From Algiphilus sp965216485 (GTDB taxonomy: Bacteria > Pseudomonadota > Gammaproteobacteria > Nevskiales > Nevskiaceae): a stretch of 64,000 bases of DNA. The notes under the pieces are model-generated. The model was given only the letters and a program-made list of their open reading frames with translations. It searched no databases and was not told the DNA's origin. Numbering within the stretch: the stretch's first letter is position 1; the number at the start of each line of letters is the position of its first letter. Positions 24,756 to 32,327 of the stretch are shown here, one piece after another. Both the position numbers and the translations under genes were made by a program. Where the stretch lies: the NCBI RefSeq assembly GCF_965216485.1, contig NZ_OZ244162.1:310001-374000 (forward strand), given 5' to 3'.

Positions 24756-25444
24756 TGCCGGCCGGAGTGGTGGTGAGCTGCGAGCACGCCGCGCACGACC
24801 TGCCACCGGCCTATCGCGATCTGGTTCCGGAAGCGGTGCGCAACAGTCACCGCGGCTGGGATGCGGGCGCCCTCGACCTTGCCAAAGCCCTGGCCGTCGC
24901 CCTCGACGCGCCCCTGCACGCGGGCCAGTACAGCCGCCTGCTGGTGGACCTGAACCGCTCCACGCACCACCGTCAGCTATTTTCCACTGCGAGCCAAGCG
25001 CTGGGGGCTACCGAGCGGGCCGCCATCGTGGCGCGCTATTACCAGCCCTTCCGCCGCGCGGTTCGGGAGGCCGTGGAGGCACGCCTGCCCTGCCTGCACC
25101 TGTCCGTGCACAGTTTCACGCCCTGCCTCGATGGCGTCACGCGGCACACCGATATCGGCCTGCTCTATGACCCGCGCCGCCCACTCGAGCGGGCGCTGGC
25201 CAGCGCCCTCGTGCAGACACTGCGCGCTGCAGGCGCCTGGACCGTGCACCGCAATCAGCCCTATCGCGGCTGCGCCGACGGGCATACCACCGCGCTGCGC
25301 CGGCAGCTGCCGGGAACGGTTTATGCCGGGCTCGAAATCGAGATCAATCAGCGCTGGGTGGACCACCCGGAGTGGCCGCACCTGCAGCACGCCGTCTGCA
25401 CGGCGCTGCGCGCTACTCCCTGGCCCGATGGTGCAGGGATTTGA
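24755..25444 (+). CDS. N-formylglutamate amidohydrolase-like hydrolase
   Basis: A 229-residue zinc hydrolase of the N-formylglutamate deformylase family. The conserved stretches are VVSCEHAAHDLP, WDAGALDLAKALA, YSRLLVDLNRS, HLSVHSFTPCLDG and IGLLYDP. In histidine catabolism the family removes formate from N-formylglutamate, but no hut genes are near. Its position as fourth gene, with TGATG coupling to the GCS2 ligase, points to trimming an acyl-glutamate product. Its 3' end overlaps the convergent DUF971 gene by 32 bases. Confidence 0.87.
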   Translation: MPAGVVVSCEHAAHDLPPAYRDLVPEAVRNSHRGWDAGALDLAKALAVALDAPLHAGQYSRLLVDLNRSTHHRQLFSTASQALGATERAAIVARYYQPFRRAVREAVEARLPCLHLSVHSFTPCLDGVTRHTDIGLLYDPRRPLERALASALVQTLRAAGAWTVHRNQPYRGCADGHTTALRRQLPGTVYAGLEIEINQRWVDHPEWPHLQHAVCTALRATPWPDGAGI

Positions 25445-25802
25445 GGCTGGCCACTTCGGATTCGCGCGACATGCCGAGCTCCTTCAGAGCCTGCAGATAG
25501 TGCTGCCAGAGATCGTCGCCCTCACGCCCGAATCGCTCGAGCAGTTCCCAGGTGTAGAGCCCGGTATCGTGGCCGTCGTCGAAGACGAGCTTGACCGCGT
25601 ACTGGCCAACGGGCTCGATGCGGTCGAGCCCGACCTGCTTCTTGCCCGGCACCACCACGGGCCGACCATGGCCCTGCACTTCGGCCGAGGGGCTGTGCAC
25701 GCGCAGGAACTCCCAGGACAGCTCGTCCTCCCGCCCATCGGCCCAGGTAACCTTGAGCGTGCGTGCCGACTTGCGGCGGGCGATGCGGACCGGCGGCTGC
25801 AT
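25413..25802 (-). CDS. DUF971 (gamma-butyrobetaine hydroxylase-like N-terminal) protein
   Basis: A 129-residue stand-alone DUF971 domain, recognisable by LKVTWADGREDELSWEFLRVHSPSAEV in pieces and DGHDTGLYTWELLERFG near the end. In eukaryotes this domain forms the N-terminus of gamma-butyrobetaine hydroxylase. Bacterial stand-alone members are linked to hslUV, and some are suggested to act in Fe-S metabolism. It is coupled to hslU by a one-base overlap (TGATG). Confidence 0.88.
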   Translation of the reverse strand: MQPPVRIARRKSARTLKVTWADGREDELSWEFLRVHSPSAEVQGHGRPVVVPGKKQVGLDRIEPVGQYAVKLVFDDGHDTGLYTWELLERFGREGDDLWQHYLQALKELGMSRESEVASLKSLHHRARE

Positions 25803-27181
25803 CAGAGCACGTAGCGCGAGAGATCTTCGTCGGCCGCAACGTCGGCCAGGCGCTCGTCGACGTAGGCCGCGTCGATGGTGACCGTCCCGCTGGCGTGGTC
25901 CGGCGCATCGAAGGCCAACTGCTCCATCAGTCGCTCCAGTACGGTATGCAGCCGGCGCGCGCCGATGTTCTCGGTCGATTCGTTGACCCGCCAGGCCGTC
26001 TCGGCCAGACGCTGAATGCCGTCATCGGTGAAGGCAACCTCGACGCCCTCGGTGGACATCAACGCACGGTACTGCTGGGTGAGGGCGTGCCGCGGCTCGG
26101 TCAGAATGCGCTTGAAGTCGTCCACCTTGAGCGGCTTCAGTTCGACACGGATGGGCAGACGGCCCTGCAGCTCCGGGATCAGATCGGAAGGCTTGGCGAC
26201 GTGGAAGGCACCGCTGGCGATGAACAGAATGTGATCGGTGTGCACCGAACCATACTTGGTGGAGACCGTGGAGCCTTCCACCAGCGGCAGCAGATCGCGC
26301 TGGACGCCTTCGCGCGAGACATCGCCGCCGCCGCTGTAGTCGCCGCGCTTGCAGACCTTGTCGATCTCGTCGAGGAAGACGATACCGTTCTCCTCGGCAT
26401 TCTTGAGGCCCTCGCTCTTGATCGCGTCTTCGTCGATGAGGCGGGCCGCCTCCTCGTCGACCAGCGGCTTCCACGCCTTGCCGATGGTGATCTTGCGCGA
26501 CTGCTGATGCTTGGACTGCATGCTCTGGAACATGGATTGCAGCTGCTGCGTCATTTCCTCCATGCCGGGCGGTCCCATGATCTCCATGCGCGGGTTGTTG
26601 CCCTGCAGGCTGAGCTCGACCTCCTTGTCGTTGAGCTTGCCCTCGCGCAGCTGCTTGCGGAAGACCTGGCGCGCCGCGCTGCCTTCGCTGCTGCTCTGAT
26701 TGCTGCCGGACTCGCCGTACTGTTTGGCGGGCGGCACCAGGGCATCCAGGATGCGTTCCTCGGCCGCCTGCTCCGCCTGGGCGCGCACGCCTTCCATGGC
26801 GATCTCGCGCGCCTGCTTCACCGAGGCATCGACCAGATCACGGATGATCGACTCCACATCCTTGCCGACGTAGCCGACTTCGGTGAACTTGGTCGCTTCC
26901 ACCTTGATGAAGGGCGCCTTGGCGAGCTTTGCGAGCCGGCGCGCGATCTCGGTCTTGCCAACACCGGTCGGCCCGATCATGAGGATGTTCTTGGGCGTGA
27001 TTTCCGCGCGGATATCCTCGGCGATCTGCTGCCGGCGCCAGCGGTTGCGCAAGGCAATGGCAACGGCGCGCTTGGCTTCGGCCTGGCCGACGATGTGGCG
27101 ATCCAGCTCGTCGACGATCTGGCGCGGCGTCATTACGGTGCCGGGTTGGGTGCCCGCTGCGGTGGGCGTCATGTCATTCAT
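25802..27181 (-). CDS. hslU: ATP-dependent protease ATPase subunit HslU
   Basis: Hexameric AAA+ unfoldase that feeds proteins to the HslV peptidase. The 459-residue protein has TPRQIVDELDRHIVGQ at the N-terminus and Walker A GPTGVGKTE. It also has Walker B VFLDEIDK, a long I-domain rich in Gln/Ser, and the conserved C-terminus ending DLSRYVL that docks into HslV. It lies seven bases after hslV on the same strand. Confidence 0.97.
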   Translation of the reverse strand: MNDMTPTAAGTQPGTVMTPRQIVDELDRHIVGQAEAKRAVAIALRNRWRRQQIAEDIRAEITPKNILMIGPTGVGKTEIARRLAKLAKAPFIKVEATKFTEVGYVGKDVESIIRDLVDASVKQAREIAMEGVRAQAEQAAEERILDALVPPAKQYGESGSNQSSSEGSAARQVFRKQLREGKLNDKEVELSLQGNNPRMEIMGPPGMEEMTQQLQSMFQSMQSKHQQSRKITIGKAWKPLVDEEAARLIDEDAIKSEGLKNAEENGIVFLDEIDKVCKRGDYSGGGDVSREGVQRDLLPLVEGSTVSTKYGSVHTDHILFIASGAFHVAKPSDLIPELQGRLPIRVELKPLKVDDFKRILTEPRHALTQQYRALMSTEGVEVAFTDDGIQRLAETAWRVNESTENIGARRLHTVLERLMEQLAFDAPDHASGTVTIDAAYVDERLADVAADEDLSRYVL

Positions 27182-27188
27182 GGCGGTC

Positions 27189-27740
27189 CTAGGCCTGGTC
27201 CGCGGTGGGAATACGCTCCACCGTCAGGGAATGGTTGGTGTAGATGCAAATGTCGGCCGCGATGTGCATCGCCTTGTCGACGATGTCGGCGGCGGAAAGC
27301 TCGGTGTTGTCGAACAGGGCACGCGCGGCGGCCTGGGCGAAGGGGCCGCCGGAACCGATGGCCATGACGCCACCCTCGGGCTCCATGACATCGCCGTTGC
27401 CGGTGATCATCAGCGAGGTCTGGGCGTCGGCTACCAGCAGCATGGCCTCCAGTCGGCGCAGCATGCGATCGGTGCGCCAGTCCTTGGCCAGTTCCACCGC
27501 CGAGCGCAACAGATTGCCGCCGTGCTGTTCCAGCTTGCCCTCGAAACGCTCGAACAGGGTGAAGGCATCGGCCGTGCCGCCGGCAAAGCCGGCAATGACC
27601 TGTTCGTTATAGAGCCGGCGCACCTTGCGCGCATTGCCCTTGACGGTGGTATTGCCCATGCTGACCTGGCCGTCGCCGCCGATGGCAACTTCGTTGCCGC
27701 GACGTACGCAGAGAATGGTGGTGCCATCGAATTGCTGCAT
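27189..27740 (-). CDS. hslV: ATP-dependent protease peptidase subunit HslV
   Basis: Proteasome-like threonine peptidase. The 183-residue product begins MQQFDG and then TTILCVRR, so the nucleophile is expected to be Thr7 after removal of a six-residue propeptide, slightly longer than in E. coli. GDGQVSMGNTTVKGNARKV, split over the core, and GIGSGG-like AIGSGGPFAQAAARA are typical. AGGAG lies upstream of the ATG at 27740. It precedes hslU and follows xerC after 56 bases. Confidence 0.97.
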   Translation of the reverse strand: MQQFDGTTILCVRRGNEVAIGGDGQVSMGNTTVKGNARKVRRLYNEQVIAGFAGGTADAFTLFERFEGKLEQHGGNLLRSAVELAKDWRTDRMLRRLEAMLLVADAQTSLMITGNGDVMEPEGGVMAIGSGGPFAQAAARALFDNTELSAADIVDKAMHIAADICIYTNHSLTVERIPTADQA

Positions 27741-27796
27741 GCTCGCGCGCGCTCCTTCATGTCCGACCCGTCTACCTTGGGGCGGATGCCTGCAAA

Positions 27797-28717
27797 TCAA
27801 GCGCGATCGTCGTCCGAATCCGGTTTCCGCCGCGCACGCGGGTGCGCATCGCGGTAGACACGAGACAAATGATCGAAGTCGAGCTGGGTATAGATCTGCG
27901 TACTGGACAGGCTGGCGTGGCCCAGCAGTTCCTGTACCGCGCGCAGATCGCCACTGCCTTCGAGCATGTGCGTGGCGAAGGCATGGCGCAGCCGATGCGG
28001 ATGCACGCGCACGCCCAGGCCGGCGCGTTTGGCGCGCTGCGCCAGGCGTTGCTGGATGCTTCGGCGCGACAGACGCGTGCCACGGCTGGACACGAAGAGC
28101 GCCGCCTCGCCCGGCCGCGCCAGTCTGGCACGCTGCCGGCACCACGCCCGCAGCGCCTCGCGCGCCAGCCTTCCGACCGGGACAATGCGCGTCTTGTCCC
28201 CCTTGCCGGTGACACGCAGTTCACCGCCCGGATCGAGATCGTGCAAATCGATGGCGGCCAGTTCACTCAAGCGCAGACCGCTGGAGTAGAACAGTTCGAC
28301 GATGGCGCGATCGCGACAGGCGATGGGGCTGTGGTCGTCCGGCTCTGCCTCGGCCAGCGCGCCCGCCTGCTCGCGCGACAGGGTGCGTGGCAGCCGCTTC
28401 TGCGCCTTGGGCGCGCGCACGCCCTGCGCCGGGTTGCGCTCGGCGGCGCCCCCTTCGATCAGCCACTGGTAGAAGCTGCGCACCGTCGACAGGTAGCGGG
28501 CGATGCTGGTCGGCTTGTGGCCGGCCCAGGCGCAATCGGCCACAAAGCGGCGCACGAGGTGGACATCGACCTGGTCGACCGTGTTAACCCCCTGGCCTTC
28601 GGCAAAGGCCTGGAAGCGCGCCAGGTCGCGCTCCGCGGCTGCGACGCTGTGCGGTGAGGCGCGCCGCAGATGGCGCAGGGCGTGCAGATACTCCGCGCCA
28701 CCCGCCGCCAGATTCAT
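27797..28717 (-). CDS. xerC: Site-specific tyrosine recombinase XerC
   Basis: Resolves chromosome dimers at dif together with XerD. The 306-residue protein has a SAM-like N-terminal domain (to about residue 100) and the catalytic domain. The catalytic residues lie in SGLRLSELAAID (Arg), VTGKGDKTRIVP (Lys), HPHRLRHAFATHML (His, Arg), LLGHASLSSTQIY (His and the nucleophilic Tyr). The gene order dapF-DUF484-xerC-hslVU supports XerC rather than XerD. Confidence 0.95.
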   Translation of the reverse strand: MNLAAGGAEYLHALRHLRRASPHSVAAAERDLARFQAFAEGQGVNTVDQVDVHLVRRFVADCAWAGHKPTSIARYLSTVRSFYQWLIEGGAAERNPAQGVRAPKAQKRLPRTLSREQAGALAEAEPDDHSPIACRDRAIVELFYSSGLRLSELAAIDLHDLDPGGELRVTGKGDKTRIVPVGRLAREALRAWCRQRARLARPGEAALFVSSRGTRLSRRSIQQRLAQRAKRAGLGVRVHPHRLRHAFATHMLEGSGDLRAVQELLGHASLSSTQIYTQLDFDHLSRVYRDAHPRARRKPDSDDDRA

Positions 28718-28720
28718 GGC

Positions 28721-29437
28721 CTAGCCCAGGCGCGCACGCAGGCTGGCGGTCACCAGTTCGGCCAGCATTTCCAGGAAAAGCTTGCCCTGCTCCTCGGTGA
28801 AGCGCTTGGCGTCCTGGGTTCCCAGCACCAGCAGGCCGATGATCTCCTGCTTGTCGAGCGGCACCACGGCCGCCGAGGCCGGCAGCACCTTGGCGCGCGG
28901 GAAAACCAGGCGTGCGCGGGCGTCGTCGAGCGGACCGGTCTCAATCAGCCGCGTCCGGAAGCTGTTGTCGAAGGCGCGCGCGACACTGCCCTTGGCGTCG
29001 ATGCGCGTCAGGCCGTCGATGTCGTTGCGGCGCAGCTTGGGAGCGAGCACACCCAGAAAGATATCGTCGATATCGAATTCCTCGCGCAGCAGCTTGCGCA
29101 ACTGCACCACCATCACCGCCAGAGTCGGCGCGCGCAGCAGCATCTGTGCCACGCGCAGGATCTTGCGGGCGCGGGTCTCGTTGTCGCGCGCGGTGTCCAT
29201 GAGCTGATGCAGCCGGGCGTCGAGCCGCGCGTTCTTGGCGCGCAGCCATTCCACCTGACGCTCGATCAGGGAGCTGGCGCTGCCGCTGGCGTGGTGCAGA
29301 TCGGCGGCCTCGAGCACATCCGGACGGTGCGAGAAGAACTCGGGATGGGCCAGCAACCAGGCGTGCACGGCGTCCGCGTCGAGTTCGGGCGTATCGGCGT
29401 CGGTGCGCGGTGCTACGGATTCGGCCATGTCAGACAA
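28721..29437 (-). CDS. DUF484 family protein
   Basis: A 238-residue cytosolic protein. An N-terminal helical region (HAWLLAHPEFF) and a short coiled coil (SLIERQVEWLRAKNARLDARL, interrupted here for length) precede a GAF-like domain with the terminal IIGLLVLGTQDAKRF segment. It is conserved between dapF and xerC in gammaproteobacteria, and no biochemical function is established. It overlaps the dapF 3' end by about 25 bases. Confidence 0.9.
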   Translation of the reverse strand: MSDMAESVAPRTDADTPELDADAVHAWLLAHPEFFSHRPDVLEAADLHHASGSASSLIERQVEWLRAKNARLDARLHQLMDTARDNETRARKILRVAQMLLRAPTLAVMVVQLRKLLREEFDIDDIFLGVLAPKLRRNDIDGLTRIDAKGSVARAFDNSFRTRLIETGPLDDARARLVFPRAKVLPASAAVVPLDKQEIIGLLVLGTQDAKRFTEEQGKLFLEMLAELVTASLRARLG

Positions 29438-30282
29438 CCATCAAATACATGAGTGGCGGCACCGGTCATCGCGATCGGCGCATCCAGGGAGGATAGCGAA
29501 CCCTCCCAGCCGATGCGCAGATCACCACCGCGCAGATGTAGGGTGGCCTCCGCATCCAGCACGCCGCGAAGCATGCCCGACACGGCGGCGGCGCAGGCGC
29601 CGCTGCCACAGGCCAGGGTCTCGCCGGCCCCGCGCTCGTAGACGCGCAGGCGAGCATGACGACGATCGAGCACCTGCAGGAAGCCCACATTCACCGACGC
29701 CGGGAACAGCGGCATGGCCTGCAGGGCACGCCCCAGCGCCTCCACCGGTGCCTGGTCCACATCGTCGACCAGGAGTACGGCGTGAGGATTTCCCACCTGC
29801 ACCAGGCCGAGGCGCTGTACGCCATGGCCGGGAACCTCGACGGTGTATTCGGCGGCCGCCGTCTCGCGCAGCTGGCTGGGCAATGCGGCGGGATCAAGCG
29901 CCGGCGGCGCGAGTTCAACGCAGATCGGGCCATCATCGCAGCGACGCAGCCGCATGGTGGTATCGCTGGTACGTACCTGCACCTGATGCGCGTCGGACAG
30001 CCCGCGATGCTCGATGAAGCGCATCAGGCAGCGCGCCCCATTGCCGCACTGGCCGGAGGGGCTGCCGTCGGCGTTGTAGATGCGGTAGTCGAAATCCACG
30101 TCGGGCTGGCTCGGCGGATCCAGCACCAGCACCTGATCCGCACCGACGCCGCGATGGCGGTCGCACAGCCATTGCAGTTGCCCGGCATCCGGGGTGAAGG
30201 CCTGGGCGGTGGCGTCGACAACGACGAAGTCGTTGCCCAGCCCATGCATCTTGGAGAAGTGAAGGTTGCCGCTGGCGCTCAT
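29413..30282 (-). CDS. dapF: Diaminopimelate epimerase
   Basis: Converts LL- to meso-diaminopimelate for peptidoglycan and lysine. The 289-residue protein opens with FSKMHGLGNDFVVVD and has the two catalytic cysteines. Cys79 is in GQCGNGARC and the second is in ETLACGSGACA. Its stop region overlaps DUF484 and its start overlaps the haloalkane dehalogenase stop by four bases (ATGA), so transcription may enter from the dehalogenase. Confidence 0.96.
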   Translation of the reverse strand: MSASGNLHFSKMHGLGNDFVVVDATAQAFTPDAGQLQWLCDRHRGVGADQVLVLDPPSQPDVDFDYRIYNADGSPSGQCGNGARCLMRFIEHRGLSDAHQVQVRTSDTTMRLRRCDDGPICVELAPPALDPAALPSQLRETAAAEYTVEVPGHGVQRLGLVQVGNPHAVLLVDDVDQAPVEALGRALQAMPLFPASVNVGFLQVLDRRHARLRVYERGAGETLACGSGACAAAVSGMLRGVLDAEATLHLRGGDLRIGWEGSLSSLDAPIAMTGAATHVFDGCLTWPNP

Positions 30283-31193
30283 GACGGGAGTTCGGCTGTG
30301 TGCAGGGTGGTGGCACGAATGAGCGCAAGAATACGCTGCGCCAGCGCCGGACCCTGGTCCTCCTGGATGAAGTGCCCGCCCGGAAGCCGGTCGTGCGGCT
30401 GCCCGGCCGCGCCCGGCACATGGCGCTGCAGCGCGCGGTCGGCGCGGCCGAGAATCGGATCACCCGTGCCGAAAACCGTCAGGAAGGGCTTGTGGAAATT
30501 GCCCAGCACCTGCCAGGCAGCCCGGTTGGCCGGCACTGCGGGGTCATTGGCATGGGTCGGCACCAGCGCCGGGAAGGCACGCGCGCCGGCTTGATAGCGC
30601 GACGACGGAAAGGGGGCGTCATAGGCCTGGCGCTCTGCCTTGCTCAGCCTGCGCGCCGAGCCGATGTCGACAATACGGCCGGCGGGGAAGATGGGCGCGT
30701 AGAGGGCAAAGGCGCGCCACAGATGAAAGGCCAGCGGTACGCCATGCTCAGCCGTGGGCAGCATGCCGTTGCCGACCACGACGCGCGCGAAGCGCTCCGG
30801 ATAGCTTCCGGCCAGGCGCAGCCCGATCAGCGAGCCCCAGTCCTGGCAGAACAGGGTGATCTCCCGCAGGCCCTGTGCCTCGACCCATTGCCACACCCAG
30901 TCGACATGGCGTTGATAGGAATAATCCGACACCCGGGTGGGCTTGTCGCTGCGCCCGAAACCGATCAGATCCGGCGCCATGGCGCGCATGCCGGCCTGAG
31001 CGAGCGGCGGAATCATATGCCGGTAGAGAAAGCTCCAGGTGGGCTCGCCGTGCAGCAGGAGCACCACCGGGCCATCCTTCGGGCCGTCCTCGACGTGGGC
31101 CATGCGCACGCCGTCCAGATCGGTGTAGTGCGGCGCGTAGGGGAAGTCCGGCAACCGGGCGAAGCGCTCCTCGGGGGTACGGAGCAGTTTCAT
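30279..31193 (-). CDS. Haloalkane dehalogenase (DhlA/HLD-I type)
   Basis: Alpha/beta hydrolase that replaces a halogen on an alkane with hydroxyl. In the 304-residue protein the signature HGEPTWSFLYRHM provides the oxyanion region. The nucleophile Asp118 and halide-binding Trp119 lie in FCQDWGSL; the acid is likely in FGTGDPIL and the histidine in PGGHFIQED. QDW with HGEPTW separates it from epoxide hydrolases (usually HGFP/DWG). It is coupled to dapF and divergent from the ParM-like gene. The product alcohol could feed the neighbouring aldehyde dehydrogenase and wax ester synthase. Confidence 0.85.
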   Translation of the reverse strand: MKLLRTPEERFARLPDFPYAPHYTDLDGVRMAHVEDGPKDGPVVLLLHGEPTWSFLYRHMIPPLAQAGMRAMAPDLIGFGRSDKPTRVSDYSYQRHVDWVWQWVEAQGLREITLFCQDWGSLIGLRLAGSYPERFARVVVGNGMLPTAEHGVPLAFHLWRAFALYAPIFPAGRIVDIGSARRLSKAERQAYDAPFPSSRYQAGARAFPALVPTHANDPAVPANRAAWQVLGNFHKPFLTVFGTGDPILGRADRALQRHVPGAAGQPHDRLPGGHFIQEDQGPALAQRILALIRATTLHTAELPS

Positions 31194-31231
31194 GGGCGTT
31201 CTCGTCGACGATGCATGGAAGACCGGGCGCG

Positions 31232-31259
31232 TTGGCGCATGCGCAACGAGCGTGATAGA
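31232..31259 (+). promoter_or_regulatory. Possible promoter of the ParM-like gene
   Basis: TTGGCG (31232-31237), a 16-base spacer and GATAGA (31254-31259). The ten-base palindrome GCGCATGCGC (31235-31244) overlaps the -35 and could be an operator for this gene and the divergent dehalogenase. Weak evidence only. Confidence 0.25.
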
Positions 31260-31289
31260 AGGCGTCATCCAATCGCAAGGGGCGCAGAC

Positions 31290-32327
31290 ATGCAAGTGGT
31301 CGGACTCGACATCGGTTTCGGCTTCACCAAGGCCACCGATGGCCGCAATCAGCAGATCTTCAAGTCGGTGGTCGGGGAAGCGGCCGAAGCCGCCTTCACC
31401 AATCCCATCTCGCTGGCCACCGAGAGCGCGCGCGCCCATCGGCAGATCACCATCGGCGATGAGGCCTATTTCATTGGCGAAACCGCCGAAGCCGGCTCGC
31501 GGGGTCGTGGCTTCACTCTCGACCAGCAACAGCTTCTGACCCGCTATGCCCGCGTCCTGGCTGCTGCTGCCCTCGCACCGATGGTGCCCTCCGGCGAGCC
31601 GCTGCGGGTGGTCACGGGTCTGCCGATCAGCTTCCTGCGCCGGCATCGTGACGGCCTGGCCGCCTTACTTCAGCAGCGTCATCAGGTCACGCTGACGAAT
31701 GCCGACGGCAGCAAGGAAAGCAAGCAGATTCATGTCGAAAAGGTGCGCGTGATTCCGCAGCCCTTCGGCGCGCTGTTCCGCCACATGCTCAACGACCAGG
31801 GCAAGGGTGCGGTGCAGCGCTTCGTGACCGACAAGATCGGCATCATCGATATTGGCTTCCGCACTGCGGACTACGCCATCTCGGACCGTACGCGCTATTC
31901 CGAGCGCGGCTCGCAGTCCTCGGACGCCGGCATTTCGCTGGCCTACACCGCCATCGCCAACAACCTCACCGAACAGTCGGGGGTTCAGGTGGAGCTCTAT
32001 CGCCTGTACGAGGCCATCGATCGCGGCAGCATCAAGATCAAGGGCAAACGCTACGACCTCAACAAGCTCACCGAGCGCGCCTTCAGCGCACTGGCAACGC
32101 GCGTAGCGACCGAGCTCAACCGCCTGTGGGCCGACGACTGGGACCTCGACGCCGTCATCATCGCTGGCGGCGGCGGCGCGGCCCTACTGCCCTATCTGCA
32201 GCCTTTGATCGAGCACGAACTGATCCCGGTCGACGCCGATGCCGACAGCCGCCTGCTCAACGTCCAGGGCTATTACCGCTACGGCCGGCATCTCTGGCCG
32301 AATACGCCGGCGCAACAGGGCGGCTAG
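31290..32327 (+). CDS. ParM/StbA-like actin-family ATPase
   Basis: A 345-residue actin-fold protein. The nucleotide-binding motifs are in order: phosphate 1 GLDIGFGFTKATDG at the N-terminus, phosphate 2 GIIDIGFRTADYA at about 185, and the adenosine motif VIIAGGGGAALLP near 300. In plasmids this family forms filaments that segregate DNA with a ParR adaptor and parC site. None of these partners is seen here and the neighbours are chromosomal genes. AAGGGG lies seven bases before the ATG. It converges on wax ester synthase with a shared CTAG. The role is unknown. Confidence 0.85.
   Translation: MQVVGLDIGFGFTKATDGRNQQIFKSVVGEAAEAAFTNPISLATESARAHRQITIGDEAYFIGETAEAGSRGRGFTLDQQQLLTRYARVLAAAALAPMVPSGEPLRVVTGLPISFLRRHRDGLAALLQQRHQVTLTNADGSKESKQIHVEKVRVIPQPFGALFRHMLNDQGKGAVQRFVTDKIGIIDIGFRTADYAISDRTRYSERGSQSSDAGISLAYTAIANNLTEQSGVQVELYRLYEAIDRGSIKIKGKRYDLNKLTERAFSALATRVATELNRLWADDWDLDAVIIAGGGGAALLPYLQPLIEHELIPVDADADSRLLNVQGYYRYGRHLWPNTPAQQGG

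Noticed and set aside
25763..27367. 534-codon open frame on the plus strand opposite hslU
   Set aside because: hslU is complete and unmistakable on the minus strand. The plus-strand product is Leu/Arg/Asp-rich shadow sequence.
27797..28717. Tyrosine recombinase as a mobile-element integrase
   Set aside because: It lies in the standard dapF-DUF484-xerC-hslVU order and has XerC length, so it is the housekeeping recombinase.
31290..32327. ParM-like gene as a sign of a plasmid or integrated element
   Set aside because: All flanking genes are chromosomal core or metabolic, no repeats, integrase or replication genes were seen, and xerC here belongs to the conserved dapF cluster.
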